Shown: positions 1-8,727, counted from the stretch's first letter. The stretch: DNA of 28,608 nucleotides from CAWDPQ01 sp049642465 (GCA_049642465.1 JBAROV010000201.1:1-28608), one strand, 5' to 3'. Made by a program: numbers and translations. Notes: generated by a model from the sequence alone, not told the origin.

Positions 1-50
1 CTTTCTTCGACTGGTTAGGCGGGACCGTCCTGACGCGGACTTCTCGTGAC

Positions 51-127
51 CTCTTGGTCTCCTGTTAGATTCTCCTGATCTCCTTGCCTCCTGTCCATTC
101 CTCCTGAACTCCTGATCTCCTGTAAAC
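51..127 (+). repeat. Intergenic octamer repeat array (CTCCTGAT-type), copy 1
   Basis: Imperfect tandem octamers of the type CTCCTGAT, CTCCTTGC, CTCCTGTC and CTCCTGAA fill the leader upstream of the ligase gene. The array ends in CTCCTGATCTCCTGTAAAC at 109-127. The same 19 bases end a second array at 850 bp-scale distance from nothing related, at 12850-12868. The array abuts the ligase start codon. Bases 1-50 show no gene I can support. Confidence 0.8.
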
Positions 128-128
128 C

Positions 129-983
129 GTGGTAGGTTGCCGGGAGATGCCTCGCCCACCCGAATGGCTCGAGCCGATTGCGGCCACGCTCACGCAGGAG
201 CGGTTCAGCGGACCCGAGTGGATCTTCGAACGCAAGTTCGATGGCATTCGTCTGCTCGCCTTCAAGAACGATTCGGATGTGCGACTGTACTCCCGCAACC
301 GGCTGCCCCAGAACATTCCGGCACTCGAAAAGGCAATTGCCGCTCTTCCGGTCCGCGACGTCATTCTCGACGGCGAGGTGACCTGGTCCCGCAGTGGCGA
401 CTATCACGTCTTCGACGTCATGTGGCTCGACGGCTGCGACGTGCGAGCGCTGCCGCTGGAGCACAGACGGGCGCTGCTGAAGGATCTCCCGCTCCGCGCG
501 CCTTTGCAGCGCGTCACTGAAATCACACATCCCGCGCCCTGGGAACTTGCACGCGACGAAGGATGGGAAGGCGTCATCGCCAAGCGGCGCGGCTCTCCTT
601 ACGAGCATCGCCGGTCACCACATTGGGTCAAGATGAAGTGCGAGGTCACCCAGGATTTCGTCGTTGGTGGCTTCACCGATCCGCAGGGCTCGCGCGTTGG
701 CCTCGGGGCGTTGCTCGTCGGCTATTTCGAGGAGGACGATTTCGTGTTCGCCGGGAAGATCGGAACCGGGTTCGATACCAAACTGCTACTGACTCTGCGG
801 GCGCGGCTCGACAAAATCGAGGTAGCGGGAAGTCCCTTTACGAAAGCAAAAGGGCTGCCTCGACTGCGCGCCCATTGGGTCCGGCCGGAGATCGCCGTCA
901 CAGTTGCGTTCATCGAGTGGACGGTGCACAAGAAGCTTCGGCATCCCAGGCTGCTCGGAGTGGTTGACAAGGCGCGTGCTTGA
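129..983 (+). CDS. ATP-dependent DNA ligase, LigD ligase-domain type
   Basis: This is a stand-alone ATP-dependent DNA ligase of the bacterial non-homologous end-joining type, about 284 aa. It seals nicked or broken DNA through an enzyme-AMP intermediate. Motif I is ERKFDGIR, with the nucleotidyl-accepting lysine at residue 36. Motif III is LDGEVT, motif IV is EGVIAKRR and motif V is WVKMKC, so the nucleotidyltransferase domain is complete; an OB-fold domain follows. Its length fits the ligase part of multidomain LigD. The start is uncertain: GTG at 129 has no clear ribosome site, and an in-frame ATG lies at 147 just after GGGAG. The stop overlaps the TTG start of the polymerase gene by 4 bp, so the two are surely co-transcribed. 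No Ku gene is visible; it could lie to the left of the window. Confidence 0.9.
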   Translation: MVGCREMPRPPEWLEPIAATLTQERFSGPEWIFERKFDGIRLLAFKNDSDVRLYSRNRLPQNIPALEKAIAALPVRDVILDGEVTWSRSGDYHVFDVMWLDGCDVRALPLEHRRALLKDLPLRAPLQRVTEITHPAPWELARDEGWEGVIAKRRGSPYEHRRSPHWVKMKCEVTQDFVVGGFTDPQGSRVGLGALLVGYFEEDDFVFAGKIGTGFDTKLLLTLRARLDKIEVAGSPFTKAKGLPRLRAHWVRPEIAVTVAFIEWTVHKKLRHPRLLGVVDKARA

Positions 984-1870
984 TTACGCACCCCGAGAAA
1001 ATCCTCTTTCCGGATGATGGCATTACGAAGGGGGAACTCGCGTCCTACTACGAAATGGTGGCGCCTGTGATGGTGCCGCACATTCGTGCACGGCCGATCA
1101 CGATGGAACGCTACCCTGCCGGCATCGGCAAGAAGGGGTTCTTCCACAAAGACGTCTCGAAAGGCTTTCCCGCGTGGCTTGAGCGTGTCGAAGTTCCGAA
1201 AAAGGACGGAACGGTTCATCATCCGATCGTGACCGATACACGCTCGCTGCTGTGGATTACCAATCAGAATTGCATCACACCGCACGTGTGGACATCTCGA
1301 GCCCCCGATCTCTACCATCCGGACGTTTGCGTCTTCGATCTCGATCCCTCACGGGAGGATCAGCTCGACATCCTCCGCACCGCGGCAATCGCGCTGCGCG
1401 ATTTGCTCGACGAGCTGGGCCTCCCCAGCTGGGTGAAAACGTCGGGCTCGAAAGGTTTCCATATCCTCGTTCCCCTCGATCGAAAGGCGCACATCGGCGA
1501 AGTCGCGGGATTTGCGCAGCACGTTGGCACCGAGCTGGTGAGGCGCGATCCTGCGCACCTGACGCAGGAATTCAGCAAAGCCGACCGGGGGGGACGCATC
1601 CTCGTCGATACCGGCAGAAACGGCTACAGTGCGACGTTTGCCGCGCCATATGCGGTTCGCGCAAAAACCGGTGCCCCGGTGTCCGCGCCGTGCACGTGGC
1701 AAGAGTTGGAACGCGGCGACGTTGGTCCGCGCAGCTTTACGCTGAGGACGCTGCAGGCCCGCCTTGACGCGGTCGGGGATGTCTGGTCGGAGCTGCGGAA
1801 ACGCGGCCGGTCCCTCCGGAGACCGGTGGAGCGCTTGCGGCAAATCACCACACGCCGGTCCCGCCCATGA
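980..1870 (+). CDS. LigD-type DNA polymerase/primase domain protein
   Basis: This is a stand-alone archaeo-eukaryotic-primase-fold polymerase of the LigD family (296 aa). In end joining such proteins fill gaps and add nucleotides, often ribonucleotides, at break ends. The N-terminus THPEKILFPDDGITK is typical of the family. The metal-binding pair is D120 and D122 in VFDLDPS, and the third acidic residue is D210 in ILVDTGRN. H161 sits in the SGSKGFHI nucleotide-binding motif. TTG at 980 is chosen because it begins the family's conserved N-terminus; the first later ATG would remove it. The gene overlaps the ligase by 4 bp and the ABC transporter by 4 bp (ATGA). A phosphoesterase domain, often present in fused LigD, is absent from both proteins. 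Confidence 0.9.
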   Translation: MITHPEKILFPDDGITKGELASYYEMVAPVMVPHIRARPITMERYPAGIGKKGFFHKDVSKGFPAWLERVEVPKKDGTVHHPIVTDTRSLLWITNQNCITPHVWTSRAPDLYHPDVCVFDLDPSREDQLDILRTAAIALRDLLDELGLPSWVKTSGSKGFHILVPLDRKAHIGEVAGFAQHVGTELVRRDPAHLTQEFSKADRGGRILVDTGRNGYSATFAAPYAVRAKTGAPVSAPCTWQELERGDVGPRSFTLRTLQARLDAVGDVWSELRKRGRSLRRPVERLRQITTRRSRP

Positions 1871-3681
1871 CCCAGAGTCCTGCGACACGAAAAGGACGCG
1901 TGGGGCGCGTCAAGAAGAACCTCAGGCTCGGACTTGCGCTGGCCTGGTCGGCGTCCCCCAATTCATTGCTCCGCTACTCGCTGCTCGGCATGCTCAGCTC
2001 GGCGATGCCCCCGATCACGGTGTACCTCGGCGCCACCCTGGTCAATCGCATCGCCGAAGCTCGTCTCCACTCCCTGCAGATCACGGAGCTGCTGCCAATC
2101 GTAGCGGGCCTCTGGATCGCGACCGCGATGCAACGCTCGATTGGCGCCTACATGGGGTATGGCCGCAATTTGTTCGTCCGTCGTGTTCAGCTCGAGGCGG
2201 AGCGGCGATTGCTCGCGAAAGCCGCGGAAGTCGATCTCGGCCACTTCGACAACTCTGACTGGTACGATCGCCTCGCGCGGGCGAAGCGTGACGTGTCATG
2301 GCGCCCGGGGGATCTCACCTGGTCGGTCCTCGGCCTCTCGGGCAACATCGTCACCATCGTGCTGATGGCGTCGCTGCTGGCGAGCCTGCATTACGTGCTC
2401 GTGTTGCTGGCGCTTGCCGCCGCCGTCCTGTCGCTCGCGCTCGAGCGCCGAGTCACATCGCGGCTGTACGAGTTCTTCTACAAGGAAACCCCGGAGGAGC
2501 GCGAGCGGGAGTACATGGGCGATCTGCTCGCGCAGCCAAGGACGACGAAAGAGATACGAGCGTACGTCCTCTCGGATTACCTCCTGGGACGCCATCAGAA
2601 GCTTTCCGAAGATCTCTTCAAGCAACGCGAACAGATGTATCGGTCGGCGACGCGCATCTCGCTGATGACCGGGCTGGTCACCGGCACCACGCTCGCGCTC
2701 GCCTACCTCTTCGTCGCCATCCAGGGCGTCTCTGGTGAGATCAATCCCGGCGGTGTGGTGCTGGTGATCGGCGCGTTCACGTCTGTGTCTGGCACTCTTG
2801 GCAACATCTCGAGCACGTTCGTCGCGGTTGACCAGCACACCACGTTTCTCGATGACTATTTCTCATTTCTGGCTATCCAGCCTCTCGTGCCGGTGCCAGC
2901 CAATCCGCATTCCGTTCCAGACTGGCACATCGACAGCATCGAGTTCGACAACGTCACCTTCAGGTACCCGGGCGGGACAGAGCCTGCGCTCACAGGTCTC
3001 GACCTCAAAATCCGTCATGGCGAACTCGTCGCGCTCGTCGGCGAGAACGGCGCGGGCAAGAGCACGCTCGTCAAACTGTTGCTGCGTTTCTACGATCCGG
3101 ACGCTGGCTCGATTCGTGTCGGCGGCGTCGATCTGAAAGATCTCGATCCAGCCGTGCTGCGCAGCCGGATCGGCGTGCTCTTTCAGGATTACGCCAGCTA
3201 CGAGCTCTCGGTCCGGGAGAACGTGGTCATGGGGCGCCCCTACGGAGCGATCGACGACGGCCGCGTGCTCGACGCGCTCCGCGACGCCCGCAGCGAGTGG
3301 CTGCTGAAGAAGATGCCCAAGGGACTCGACTCAAAAGTCGGGCGGCTCTTCGAAGGAGGCCACGATCTATCCGGCGGCGAGTGGCAGCGACTCGCGCTGG
3401 CGCGCATCATGTACCGGAACGCAGACATCTGGATTCTCGATGAGCCTACCTCCTCCCTGGATCCGGAGGCCGAAGCCGGAATCTTCGCCGAGCTGAAAGA
3501 GAACCTCCGGGGCCGCATCGGCATCGTCATTTCGCACCGCTTCTCCACCGTCCGCATCGCGGATCGCATTGCGGTCATCGCCGATGGCCGAGTCACCGAG
3601 CTGGGTACGCACGAAGAACTGCTCTTGGCTGGCGGACGATACGCGCAGCTGTTCGAAATACAGGCGGCGGGCTATCGGTGA
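1867..3681 (+). CDS. ABC exporter half-transporter (permease-ATPase fusion)
   Basis: A 604 aa half-transporter with an N-terminal membrane domain (about residues 30-320) fused to an ATPase domain (about 355-600). It would act as a dimer in the inner membrane and export an unknown substrate. Walker A is GENGAGKST near residue 392. The Q-loop is in VLFQDYASY, the signature is LSGGEWQR near 501, Walker B is IWILDEP near 521 and the switch histidine is in SHR near 557; all ATPase elements are intact. The start ATG overlaps the polymerase stop (ATGA). This links it in transcription to the end-joining genes, although no functional link is known. The substrate cannot be told from sequence; export of lipid, peptide or drug are all possible. 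Confidence 0.93.
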   Translation: MTQSPATRKGRVGRVKKNLRLGLALAWSASPNSLLRYSLLGMLSSAMPPITVYLGATLVNRIAEARLHSLQITELLPIVAGLWIATAMQRSIGAYMGYGRNLFVRRVQLEAERRLLAKAAEVDLGHFDNSDWYDRLARAKRDVSWRPGDLTWSVLGLSGNIVTIVLMASLLASLHYVLVLLALAAAVLSLALERRVTSRLYEFFYKETPEEREREYMGDLLAQPRTTKEIRAYVLSDYLLGRHQKLSEDLFKQREQMYRSATRISLMTGLVTGTTLALAYLFVAIQGVSGEINPGGVVLVIGAFTSVSGTLGNISSTFVAVDQHTTFLDDYFSFLAIQPLVPVPANPHSVPDWHIDSIEFDNVTFRYPGGTEPALTGLDLKIRHGELVALVGENGAGKSTLVKLLLRFYDPDAGSIRVGGVDLKDLDPAVLRSRIGVLFQDYASYELSVRENVVMGRPYGAIDDGRVLDALRDARSEWLLKKMPKGLDSKVGRLFEGGHDLSGGEWQRLALARIMYRNADIWILDEPTSSLDPEAEAGIFAELKENLRGRIGIVISHRFSTVRIADRIAVIADGRVTELGTHEELLLAGGRYAQLFEIQAAGYR

Positions 3682-3755
3682 GGCGGTACAGCCGAGCTTG
3701 AATCCCAACCGCTGACCCAACTGGCACCGACCTCGCAGACAACCCGCGCGAGGAC

Positions 3756-5999
3756 ATGCTACTCAGCAGCAGATTTCCCGGCGCCGGTCGTCGCGGGGTT
3801 TACACGCTATCGCTGGTGCTGTTGTTCCACCTGCCAGCCGCCGCCGATGGACTGTGCGATTCCTCGTTCCAGGATTGCCGGACGCCTCTCCTGAACCTGA
3901 TTCGAAACGAGCAGGTCAGGATCGACGTCGCGTTCTGGTTCATGAGAGACCAGACCTACACCGACGAGCTCATTCAGCGCTTCCGCGCGGGCGTGCCGGT
4001 ACGCGTGCTGATGGACACCGACGCCAACAGCTCGTATCCAGAAAACGAGCAGCGGCTCGCCGAACTGCGCAGTGCAGGCATTCCCATGCGCGAGCGTATC
4101 GGCAGCGGCATCCTGCACTGGAAGACGATGATCTTTGCCGGCCAGAACATCGTCGAATTCAGCGGCGCGAACTATTCGGCAACGGCATTCGCCTACTCGT
4201 CCCCGTACACTGACTACACCGCCGAAGCGATCTACTTCGCCGACAAGGCGTCGGTCGTCAACAGCTTCAAGACACGCTTCGACGATCTCTGGACCGACAC
4301 GAGCCGGTTCCAGAACTTCGCGAACGTCAAGTCGCTCGCACGGGCGTATGCGCGATATCCGAAAGACCCGGAACTGAACTTTCCGCCAACCGAGTCGTAT
4401 GCGGACCGGGCGATCCCGCTTTACAACCAGGAGGTGCAGAAGATTGACGTAATCATGTATCGGATTACCGATCAGCGGCACACGGATGCCATGATCAACG
4501 CCGTCAGGCGGGGCGTGCCGGTGCGGCTGCTCACCGAGCCGGAGCAATATCGCGATCCCACCCGGCTCTGGCATTCGTGGAACGTAGACCGGTTGTACAT
4601 GGCTGGCGTCGCAATCAAGCACCGCCGGCATGCCGGCCTCAATCATCAGAAGAGCGTGCTGCTCTACGGCCAGCACATGACGATCTTCGGGTCGTCGAAC
4701 TGGACCAGTCCATCGGATCAATCGCAGGAAGAACACAACTACTTCACCGGGGATCCCAGCTTCTTTCAGTGGTTCGTCAATCAGTTCGAGCGCAAGTGGA
4801 ACAACGGCGCTGGCGTGGTGGAATACGAAAACTTCGTGCCGCTGCCACCGCCCGAAGGACCGCAGATGCCGACGCCGGCCAATGGGGCGGCGAGCCTTGG
4901 GACAAGCGGCATCACGCTCAGATGGTATGGCGGCCCGTTCGCGCACCGTTATGACATCTATCTTGGAGTGACGCCCGATCCACCGCTCGTCGCGCAGAAC
5001 GTGGCGCTCGGTCCCAGCACCAGTCCAACCACATTTCAGACCTACCCACTGTCCGCGCAGCTTCTGCCAGGCCTGACGTATTACTGGCGCGTTGTCGGAA
5101 AGACGATGGCCGATCAGGGAACCTCCAGCGCCGTGTGGTACTTCACGACATCAGGAACTTCAAGCGGCGTCGCGATCCCCGGCGGCATCGGGCCGCAGCC
5201 GACCTCCGCCGCAGTGCCCGGTCTGCCGGCGGGCGCGTCTTACGATCTTTTCTGGCGTCACGACACCGAAGGCTGGCTGGCCACCTGGCAGATGAACGGC
5301 CTGACGATGATCGGCGCGTCAGCGTTGAGCATCAACCAGATGTCCAACGCAAGCTGGAAGATTGGCGGCACGGGTGATCTGAACGGAGACGGCGAGCAGG
5401 ACATCCTGTGGCAGAACGACGCAGACGGAACGTTGGCTGCGTGGTTCCTGCTCGGCACCCGGGTCGTGTCCACCGGCTATCTCAGTATCAGCCGCGTGAG
5501 CGATCTGAACTGGAAGGTCAGAGGCGTGGGGGACGCGAACGGCGATGGCTACGCCGACCTCGTGTGGCACAACGCGGCTGACGGACAACTCGCTCTCTGG
5601 CTGATGAACGGCAGACAGGTGATCGGGACATCGAGACTCAGCGTCCCGCGGATCTCAGATACGTCGTGGAAGGTCCGCGCGGCCGGGGATACGAATGGAG
5701 ATCGCCGCGCCGATATCCTGTGGCAGCACACAGGCACCGGTGCGCTCGCGGTGTGGTTGCTCAACGGATCGACCGTGACCGGGACCTACAGGCTCAGCAT
5801 CAGTGCCCTGGCCGACACGAACTGGCAAATCGCCGGCGCGCAGGACGTCAACGGCGATGGCCGCGCCGACATCCTCTGGCAGCACTCCACCGGTTCGATC
5901 GCCACGTGGTTCCTCCAGGGTCCGACCGTCACCGGGACGTCGATGTTCAACCCGAGTGGCGTCACGAGTGCGGCGTGGAAAATCGTCGGGCCGAAGTGA
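3756..5999 (+). CDS. Secreted phospholipase D-like protein with C-terminal Asp-rich repeats
   Basis: A 747 aa exported protein. Residues 1-30 form a signal peptide ending in PAAA. Two PLD-type halves follow: HWK at 121-123 followed by SGANYS, and HQK at 297-299 followed by GSSNWTS. In both motifs the usual HxKx4D aspartate is replaced, by Ala128 and Tyr304. The histidines and lysines that form the phosphohistidine site are kept. A fibronectin-III-like region spans about 370-467 and ends WYFTTSG. From about 497 to the end there are four to five units of about 52 aa, with calcium-binding-like cores DLNGDGEQD, DANGDGYAD, DTNGDRRAD and DVNGDGRAD (VCBS/FG-GAP style). Substrate could be phospholipid or nucleic acid. 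A 74-bp gap separates it from the ABC gene, and it ends 1 bp from the convergent neighbour. Confidence 0.85.
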   Translation: MLLSSRFPGAGRRGVYTLSLVLLFHLPAAADGLCDSSFQDCRTPLLNLIRNEQVRIDVAFWFMRDQTYTDELIQRFRAGVPVRVLMDTDANSSYPENEQRLAELRSAGIPMRERIGSGILHWKTMIFAGQNIVEFSGANYSATAFAYSSPYTDYTAEAIYFADKASVVNSFKTRFDDLWTDTSRFQNFANVKSLARAYARYPKDPELNFPPTESYADRAIPLYNQEVQKIDVIMYRITDQRHTDAMINAVRRGVPVRLLTEPEQYRDPTRLWHSWNVDRLYMAGVAIKHRRHAGLNHQKSVLLYGQHMTIFGSSNWTSPSDQSQEEHNYFTGDPSFFQWFVNQFERKWNNGAGVVEYENFVPLPPPEGPQMPTPANGAASLGTSGITLRWYGGPFAHRYDIYLGVTPDPPLVAQNVALGPSTSPTTFQTYPLSAQLLPGLTYYWRVVGKTMADQGTSSAVWYFTTSGTSSGVAIPGGIGPQPTSAAVPGLPAGASYDLFWRHDTEGWLATWQMNGLTMIGASALSINQMSNASWKIGGTGDLNGDGEQDILWQNDADGTLAAWFLLGTRVVSTGYLSISRVSDLNWKVRGVGDANGDGYADLVWHNAADGQLALWLMNGRQVIGTSRLSVPRISDTSWKVRAAGDTNGDRRADILWQHTGTGALAVWLLNGSTVTGTYRLSISALADTNWQIAGAQDVNGDGRADILWQHSTGSIATWFLQGPTVTGTSMFNPSGVTSAAWKIVGPK

Positions 6000-6000
6000 A

Positions 6001-7383
6001 TTACGGCCTGATCACCGTCCCATCCCGGCGCCGCGTCGTTCCCCACGAATAATCGAAGTTCGGCGGACCGGCAGGGATCGGGAATTTCGCGGCGAGCTTT
6101 TCATCCACCTCGATGCCGAGCCCGGGTGTCTCCTGCGCGAGCAGGTAGCCGTTCTTCTGTTCCGGGCACCCGACGAACACCTCCTTCGTCTCCTTCGGGA
6201 AACTTCCCCCCTCGTGTACGCCGAAGTTGTAGCTGGCCAATTCGAGGGCGAGCTGGGCGGCGTGGGCGAGCGGCGATGCGTCACCGGGACCATGCCAGGC
6301 GGTTCGCACGCCGAAGTACTCGCACAGCGCGCCGACTTTACGGGCCGGGCTCAGGCCGCCGATCTGAGAGATGTGGATCCGTATGAAATCAATCAGACGA
6401 TCCTTGATGAGCGGCACATATTCGTGCTGCGTGTTGAACAGCTCGCCCATCGCAATCGGGATGCTGGACTGCTGGCGCAAGAGACGAAAATGCTCGTTCT
6501 CTTCGGGCGGGAACGGATCCTCGAGGAAGAACAAGCGGAACGGCTCGAGCGCCTTGCACAGGTTGATGCCTTCGTTGAGCGTCACTCGCTCGTGGACGTC
6601 GTGCAGGAGCTCGACTTCGTCGCCAAGCTTCGACCGCAGATGTTCGAAGAACTTAGGCAGCATTCGTACGTAGGGAGCGGACTCCCAGATAGCACGCGGA
6701 TTGGTTGGGCCAGCCACATCGTTCGGTCCGGCTCCCGGTGCGGCGGGCGCGGTGCTTCGTGCGCCGTAGCTGGCGTAGCCGGGCGTGCTCACCTGCACGC
6801 GCACGTGACGGAACCCCTGCTCGATGGCTCGTCGAGCGTTGTCCTCCACCTCCGTGAAGCTGCTGCCGCTCGCGTGGAAATAGCAGTCCGCCCCCTGGCG
6901 CACTTTGCCGCCGAGCAACTGGTAGAGCGGCATGCCTGCGCGCTTTCCTTTGATGTCCCACAGCGCGATGTCGACGCCGCTCATCGCATTGAACAGGACA
7001 GGACCATTCCGCCAGTACGAACTCATGTAGCTCGACTGCCAGATGTCCTCGATTTCGTCGACGTTGCGGCCGATGAGAAACGGCTTGAGGTACTCGTTGA
7101 CGGCGGTTTGCACCACAAGCGCGCGCTGCGTGAAGGTCGCGCAACCCCAGCCCACGAGCCCGGGCTCGGTCGTCTCCACTTTCACGACGACGAGCCGGAT
7201 GCGATTGGGCGCCGTGAGGATCGTCTTGATGTCGCGGATCTTGACCGGGGCGGTGCCCCTGAGTGCCTGGGTGTAGGCAGGAGGCGTCTCGGGCGCGAGG
7301 GCGTCGGCAATCACGTCCTTCGACGACAGCACGGTGGCGCCGGCACCGAGCGAAAGCGAACCGATGGCTTCACGGCGATTCAT
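6001..7383 (-). CDS. Exported enolase-superfamily dehydratase, mannonate/galactonate dehydratase-like
   Basis: A 460 aa member of the mandelate racemase/muconate lactonizing enzyme group. These metal enzymes take a proton next to a carboxylate and usually dehydrate or racemise sugar acids. The N-terminus MNRREAIGSLSLGAGA looks like a twin-arginine export signal. The barrel shows D262 and H264 in LHDVHER, E288 in FLEDPF, E314 in MGELFN, H364 in HGPGD and E391 in VHEGG. That spacing resembles the D-mannonate dehydratase group, in which Asp-x-His carries a metal ligand and an acid/base. The ATG at 7381-7383 is preferred over an upstream in-frame start because AAGGAG precedes it at 6 nt and it opens the export signal. 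It follows the paralogue at 7460-8701 on the same strand. True substrate is unknown. Confidence 0.87.
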   Translation of the reverse strand: MNRREAIGSLSLGAGATVLSSKDVIADALAPETPPAYTQALRGTAPVKIRDIKTILTAPNRIRLVVVKVETTEPGLVGWGCATFTQRALVVQTAVNEYLKPFLIGRNVDEIEDIWQSSYMSSYWRNGPVLFNAMSGVDIALWDIKGKRAGMPLYQLLGGKVRQGADCYFHASGSSFTEVEDNARRAIEQGFRHVRVQVSTPGYASYGARSTAPAAPGAGPNDVAGPTNPRAIWESAPYVRMLPKFFEHLRSKLGDEVELLHDVHERVTLNEGINLCKALEPFRLFFLEDPFPPEENEHFRLLRQQSSIPIAMGELFNTQHEYVPLIKDRLIDFIRIHISQIGGLSPARKVGALCEYFGVRTAWHGPGDASPLAHAAQLALELASYNFGVHEGGSFPKETKEVFVGCPEQKNGYLLAQETPGLGIEVDEKLAAKFPIPAGPPNFDYSWGTTRRRDGTVIRP

Positions 7384-7389
7384 ACGCTG

Positions 7390-7395
7390 CTCCTT
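7390..7395 (-). promoter_or_regulatory. Ribosome binding site of the downstream enolase-superfamily gene
   Basis: AAGGAG on the minus strand lies 6 nt before the ATG at 7381-7383. It fixes the start at the export signal and excludes the 39-nt longer reading. Confidence 0.75.
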
Positions 7396-7400
7396 GTCAA

Positions 7401-7453
7401 TTCCCAACTCCCAAATTTCCAACTCCCAAAATTCCAGTCAGGTTGGGGAGTTG
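7401..7453. repeat. 15-bp tandem repeat and inverted repeat between two paralogues
   Basis: TTCCCAACTCCCAAA (7401-7415) is followed directly by TTTCCAACTCCCAAA (7416-7430) and a decayed third unit. CAACTCCC at 7420-7427 pairs perfectly with GGGAGTTG at 7446-7453 across an 18-nt loop. It lies in the gap between the two enolase-superfamily genes and could form a hairpin in their shared transcript. Confidence 0.7.
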
Positions 7454-7459
7454 TTCGCG

Positions 7460-8701
7460 TTACCAGTGCGTCAGCGAGCCATCTGGGCGCTTGTAGACGT
7501 TCCGACGGCCGGGCTCCGTGACTTCTCCAATCAGGGTCAACAGCTTCATCTCCGCCGTGACGCCGAGTCCCGGGCGCTGATTGGTGTAGGCCTTCCCGTT
7601 CTTGAAATCCAGACATTCCGGCAGATAGTCGATCGGCCGGCCGCCGTAGTTGTACTCCAGCATCACCGGACCTGAAAACGTGGAGAGGCAATTGACCAGT
7701 CCGGCCGTGGCAATCGGACCAGTGAAATGCGGGACGATCCCGACGGCGTGGGTCTCACAGATCCCCGCCACCTTCATCATCTCGGTGATGCCCCCGACGT
7801 TGGGGAGCGTCGAGCGGATGAAATCGACATCATGGTTCTCGACCAGCCGGTTGAAATCCCATTTGAGACCCCACTCCTCCCCATGCGTCAGCGGCACCGT
7901 GGTCATCTGACGCAGCTTGGGGATGTCCTGCAAGGCGTGCTCGTCGCGGACGGGATCCTCGACAAAAAATGGATCGAACTCCTCCATCACCTTGCAGCAG
8001 CGCAGCGCGTCGTTGAAATCGAAGCGCTGGTGGAGGTCGATGCACCAGTTGCCAGTCGGTCCGACACCTTCCCGGACGTCTCTGCAGTCCTGCGCAATGC
8101 GCGTGACGACCGATCGCGTGTCGTACACACCGCCGATGGGAACATCGGCGGGACCCATACGAAACGCCCGGTATCCCGCTTCCATCGTCGCCTGGGCGCG
8201 CTCCTTGAGGCCGATGCGCGCGTCCTGTGCCGCACCGGCCGGACGTGCCCCTCCTGTCGCGTAGCACTCGCAGTAATCCCGCGCGACACCGCCGAGCAAC
8301 TCGTGCACGGGCACCTTGAGGGCTTTGCCTTTGATGTCCCACAGGGCGAGGTCGAGTGCGCCAAGCGCGTGGGTTTTTTCTCGTCCAGGCGGGTAGAACC
8401 ACGCGATGTACGCCTCCTGCCAGATCGCCTCGATGCGAAACGGGTTCTTGCCGATGAGGGTGCCCGCAACCTGCTCCAGCGTGTCCTTCGATCCCCCCTC
8501 GCCGATGCCAGTAATCCCGATGTCCGTCTCAACCGTCACGACCATGTTGCTCTGGTTGAAAAGCGGGTTGAAATTTGGCGGCCGGTAGATGCGCACGCGG
8601 GTAATCTTCGCCTTTGGCAGATCGGCCGCCGCGTCGGAGGGGCGCAAGAGTCCAAGAGCGGGGGTTGCGGCGAGCGCTCTGAGAAACGTCCGTCGGTCCA
8701 T
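7460..8701 (-). CDS. Exported mandelate racemase/muconate lactonizing enzyme family protein
   Basis: A 413 aa enolase-superfamily enzyme, a distant paralogue of its downstream neighbour. The N-terminus MDRRTFLRALAATPALGLL is a twin-arginine-type signal, so the enzyme should fold in the cytoplasm and cross to the periplasm. The family signature DLALWDIKGKALKVPVHELL lies near 117-136. Metal ligands are D222 in CIDLHQRF, E248 in FVEDP and E275 in HGEEWG; H325 in VPHFTG sits where a catalytic base is found in the family. Likely chemistry is dehydration or racemisation of a sugar acid or other alpha-hydroxy acid. AAAGGAG precedes the ATG by 5 nt. It diverges from the PQQ dehydrogenase operon across 96 bp, which suggests joint control. 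Confidence 0.87.
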   Translation of the reverse strand: MDRRTFLRALAATPALGLLRPSDAAADLPKAKITRVRIYRPPNFNPLFNQSNMVVTVETDIGITGIGEGGSKDTLEQVAGTLIGKNPFRIEAIWQEAYIAWFYPPGREKTHALGALDLALWDIKGKALKVPVHELLGGVARDYCECYATGGARPAGAAQDARIGLKERAQATMEAGYRAFRMGPADVPIGGVYDTRSVVTRIAQDCRDVREGVGPTGNWCIDLHQRFDFNDALRCCKVMEEFDPFFVEDPVRDEHALQDIPKLRQMTTVPLTHGEEWGLKWDFNRLVENHDVDFIRSTLPNVGGITEMMKVAGICETHAVGIVPHFTGPIATAGLVNCLSTFSGPVMLEYNYGGRPIDYLPECLDFKNGKAYTNQRPGLGVTAEMKLLTLIGEVTEPGRRNVYKRPDGSLTHW

Positions 8702-8706
8702 GGGAA

Positions 8707-8712
8707 CTCCTT
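8707..8712 (-). promoter_or_regulatory. Ribosome binding site of the first enolase-superfamily gene
   Basis: AAGGAG (extended to AAAGGAG) on the minus strand lies 6 nt or less before the ATG at 8699-8701 and supports that start. Confidence 0.75.
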
Positions 8713-8727
8713 TAATCGGTTGCGCGG

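Noticed and set aside
3807..4946. 379-codon open frame on the - strand
   Set aside because: Antisense to the PLD-like gene, with no motif.
5803..7521. 572-codon open frame on the + strand
   Set aside because: It is antisense to the enolase-superfamily gene at 6001-7383, its product has no recognisable motif, and the minus-strand protein shows complete family signatures.
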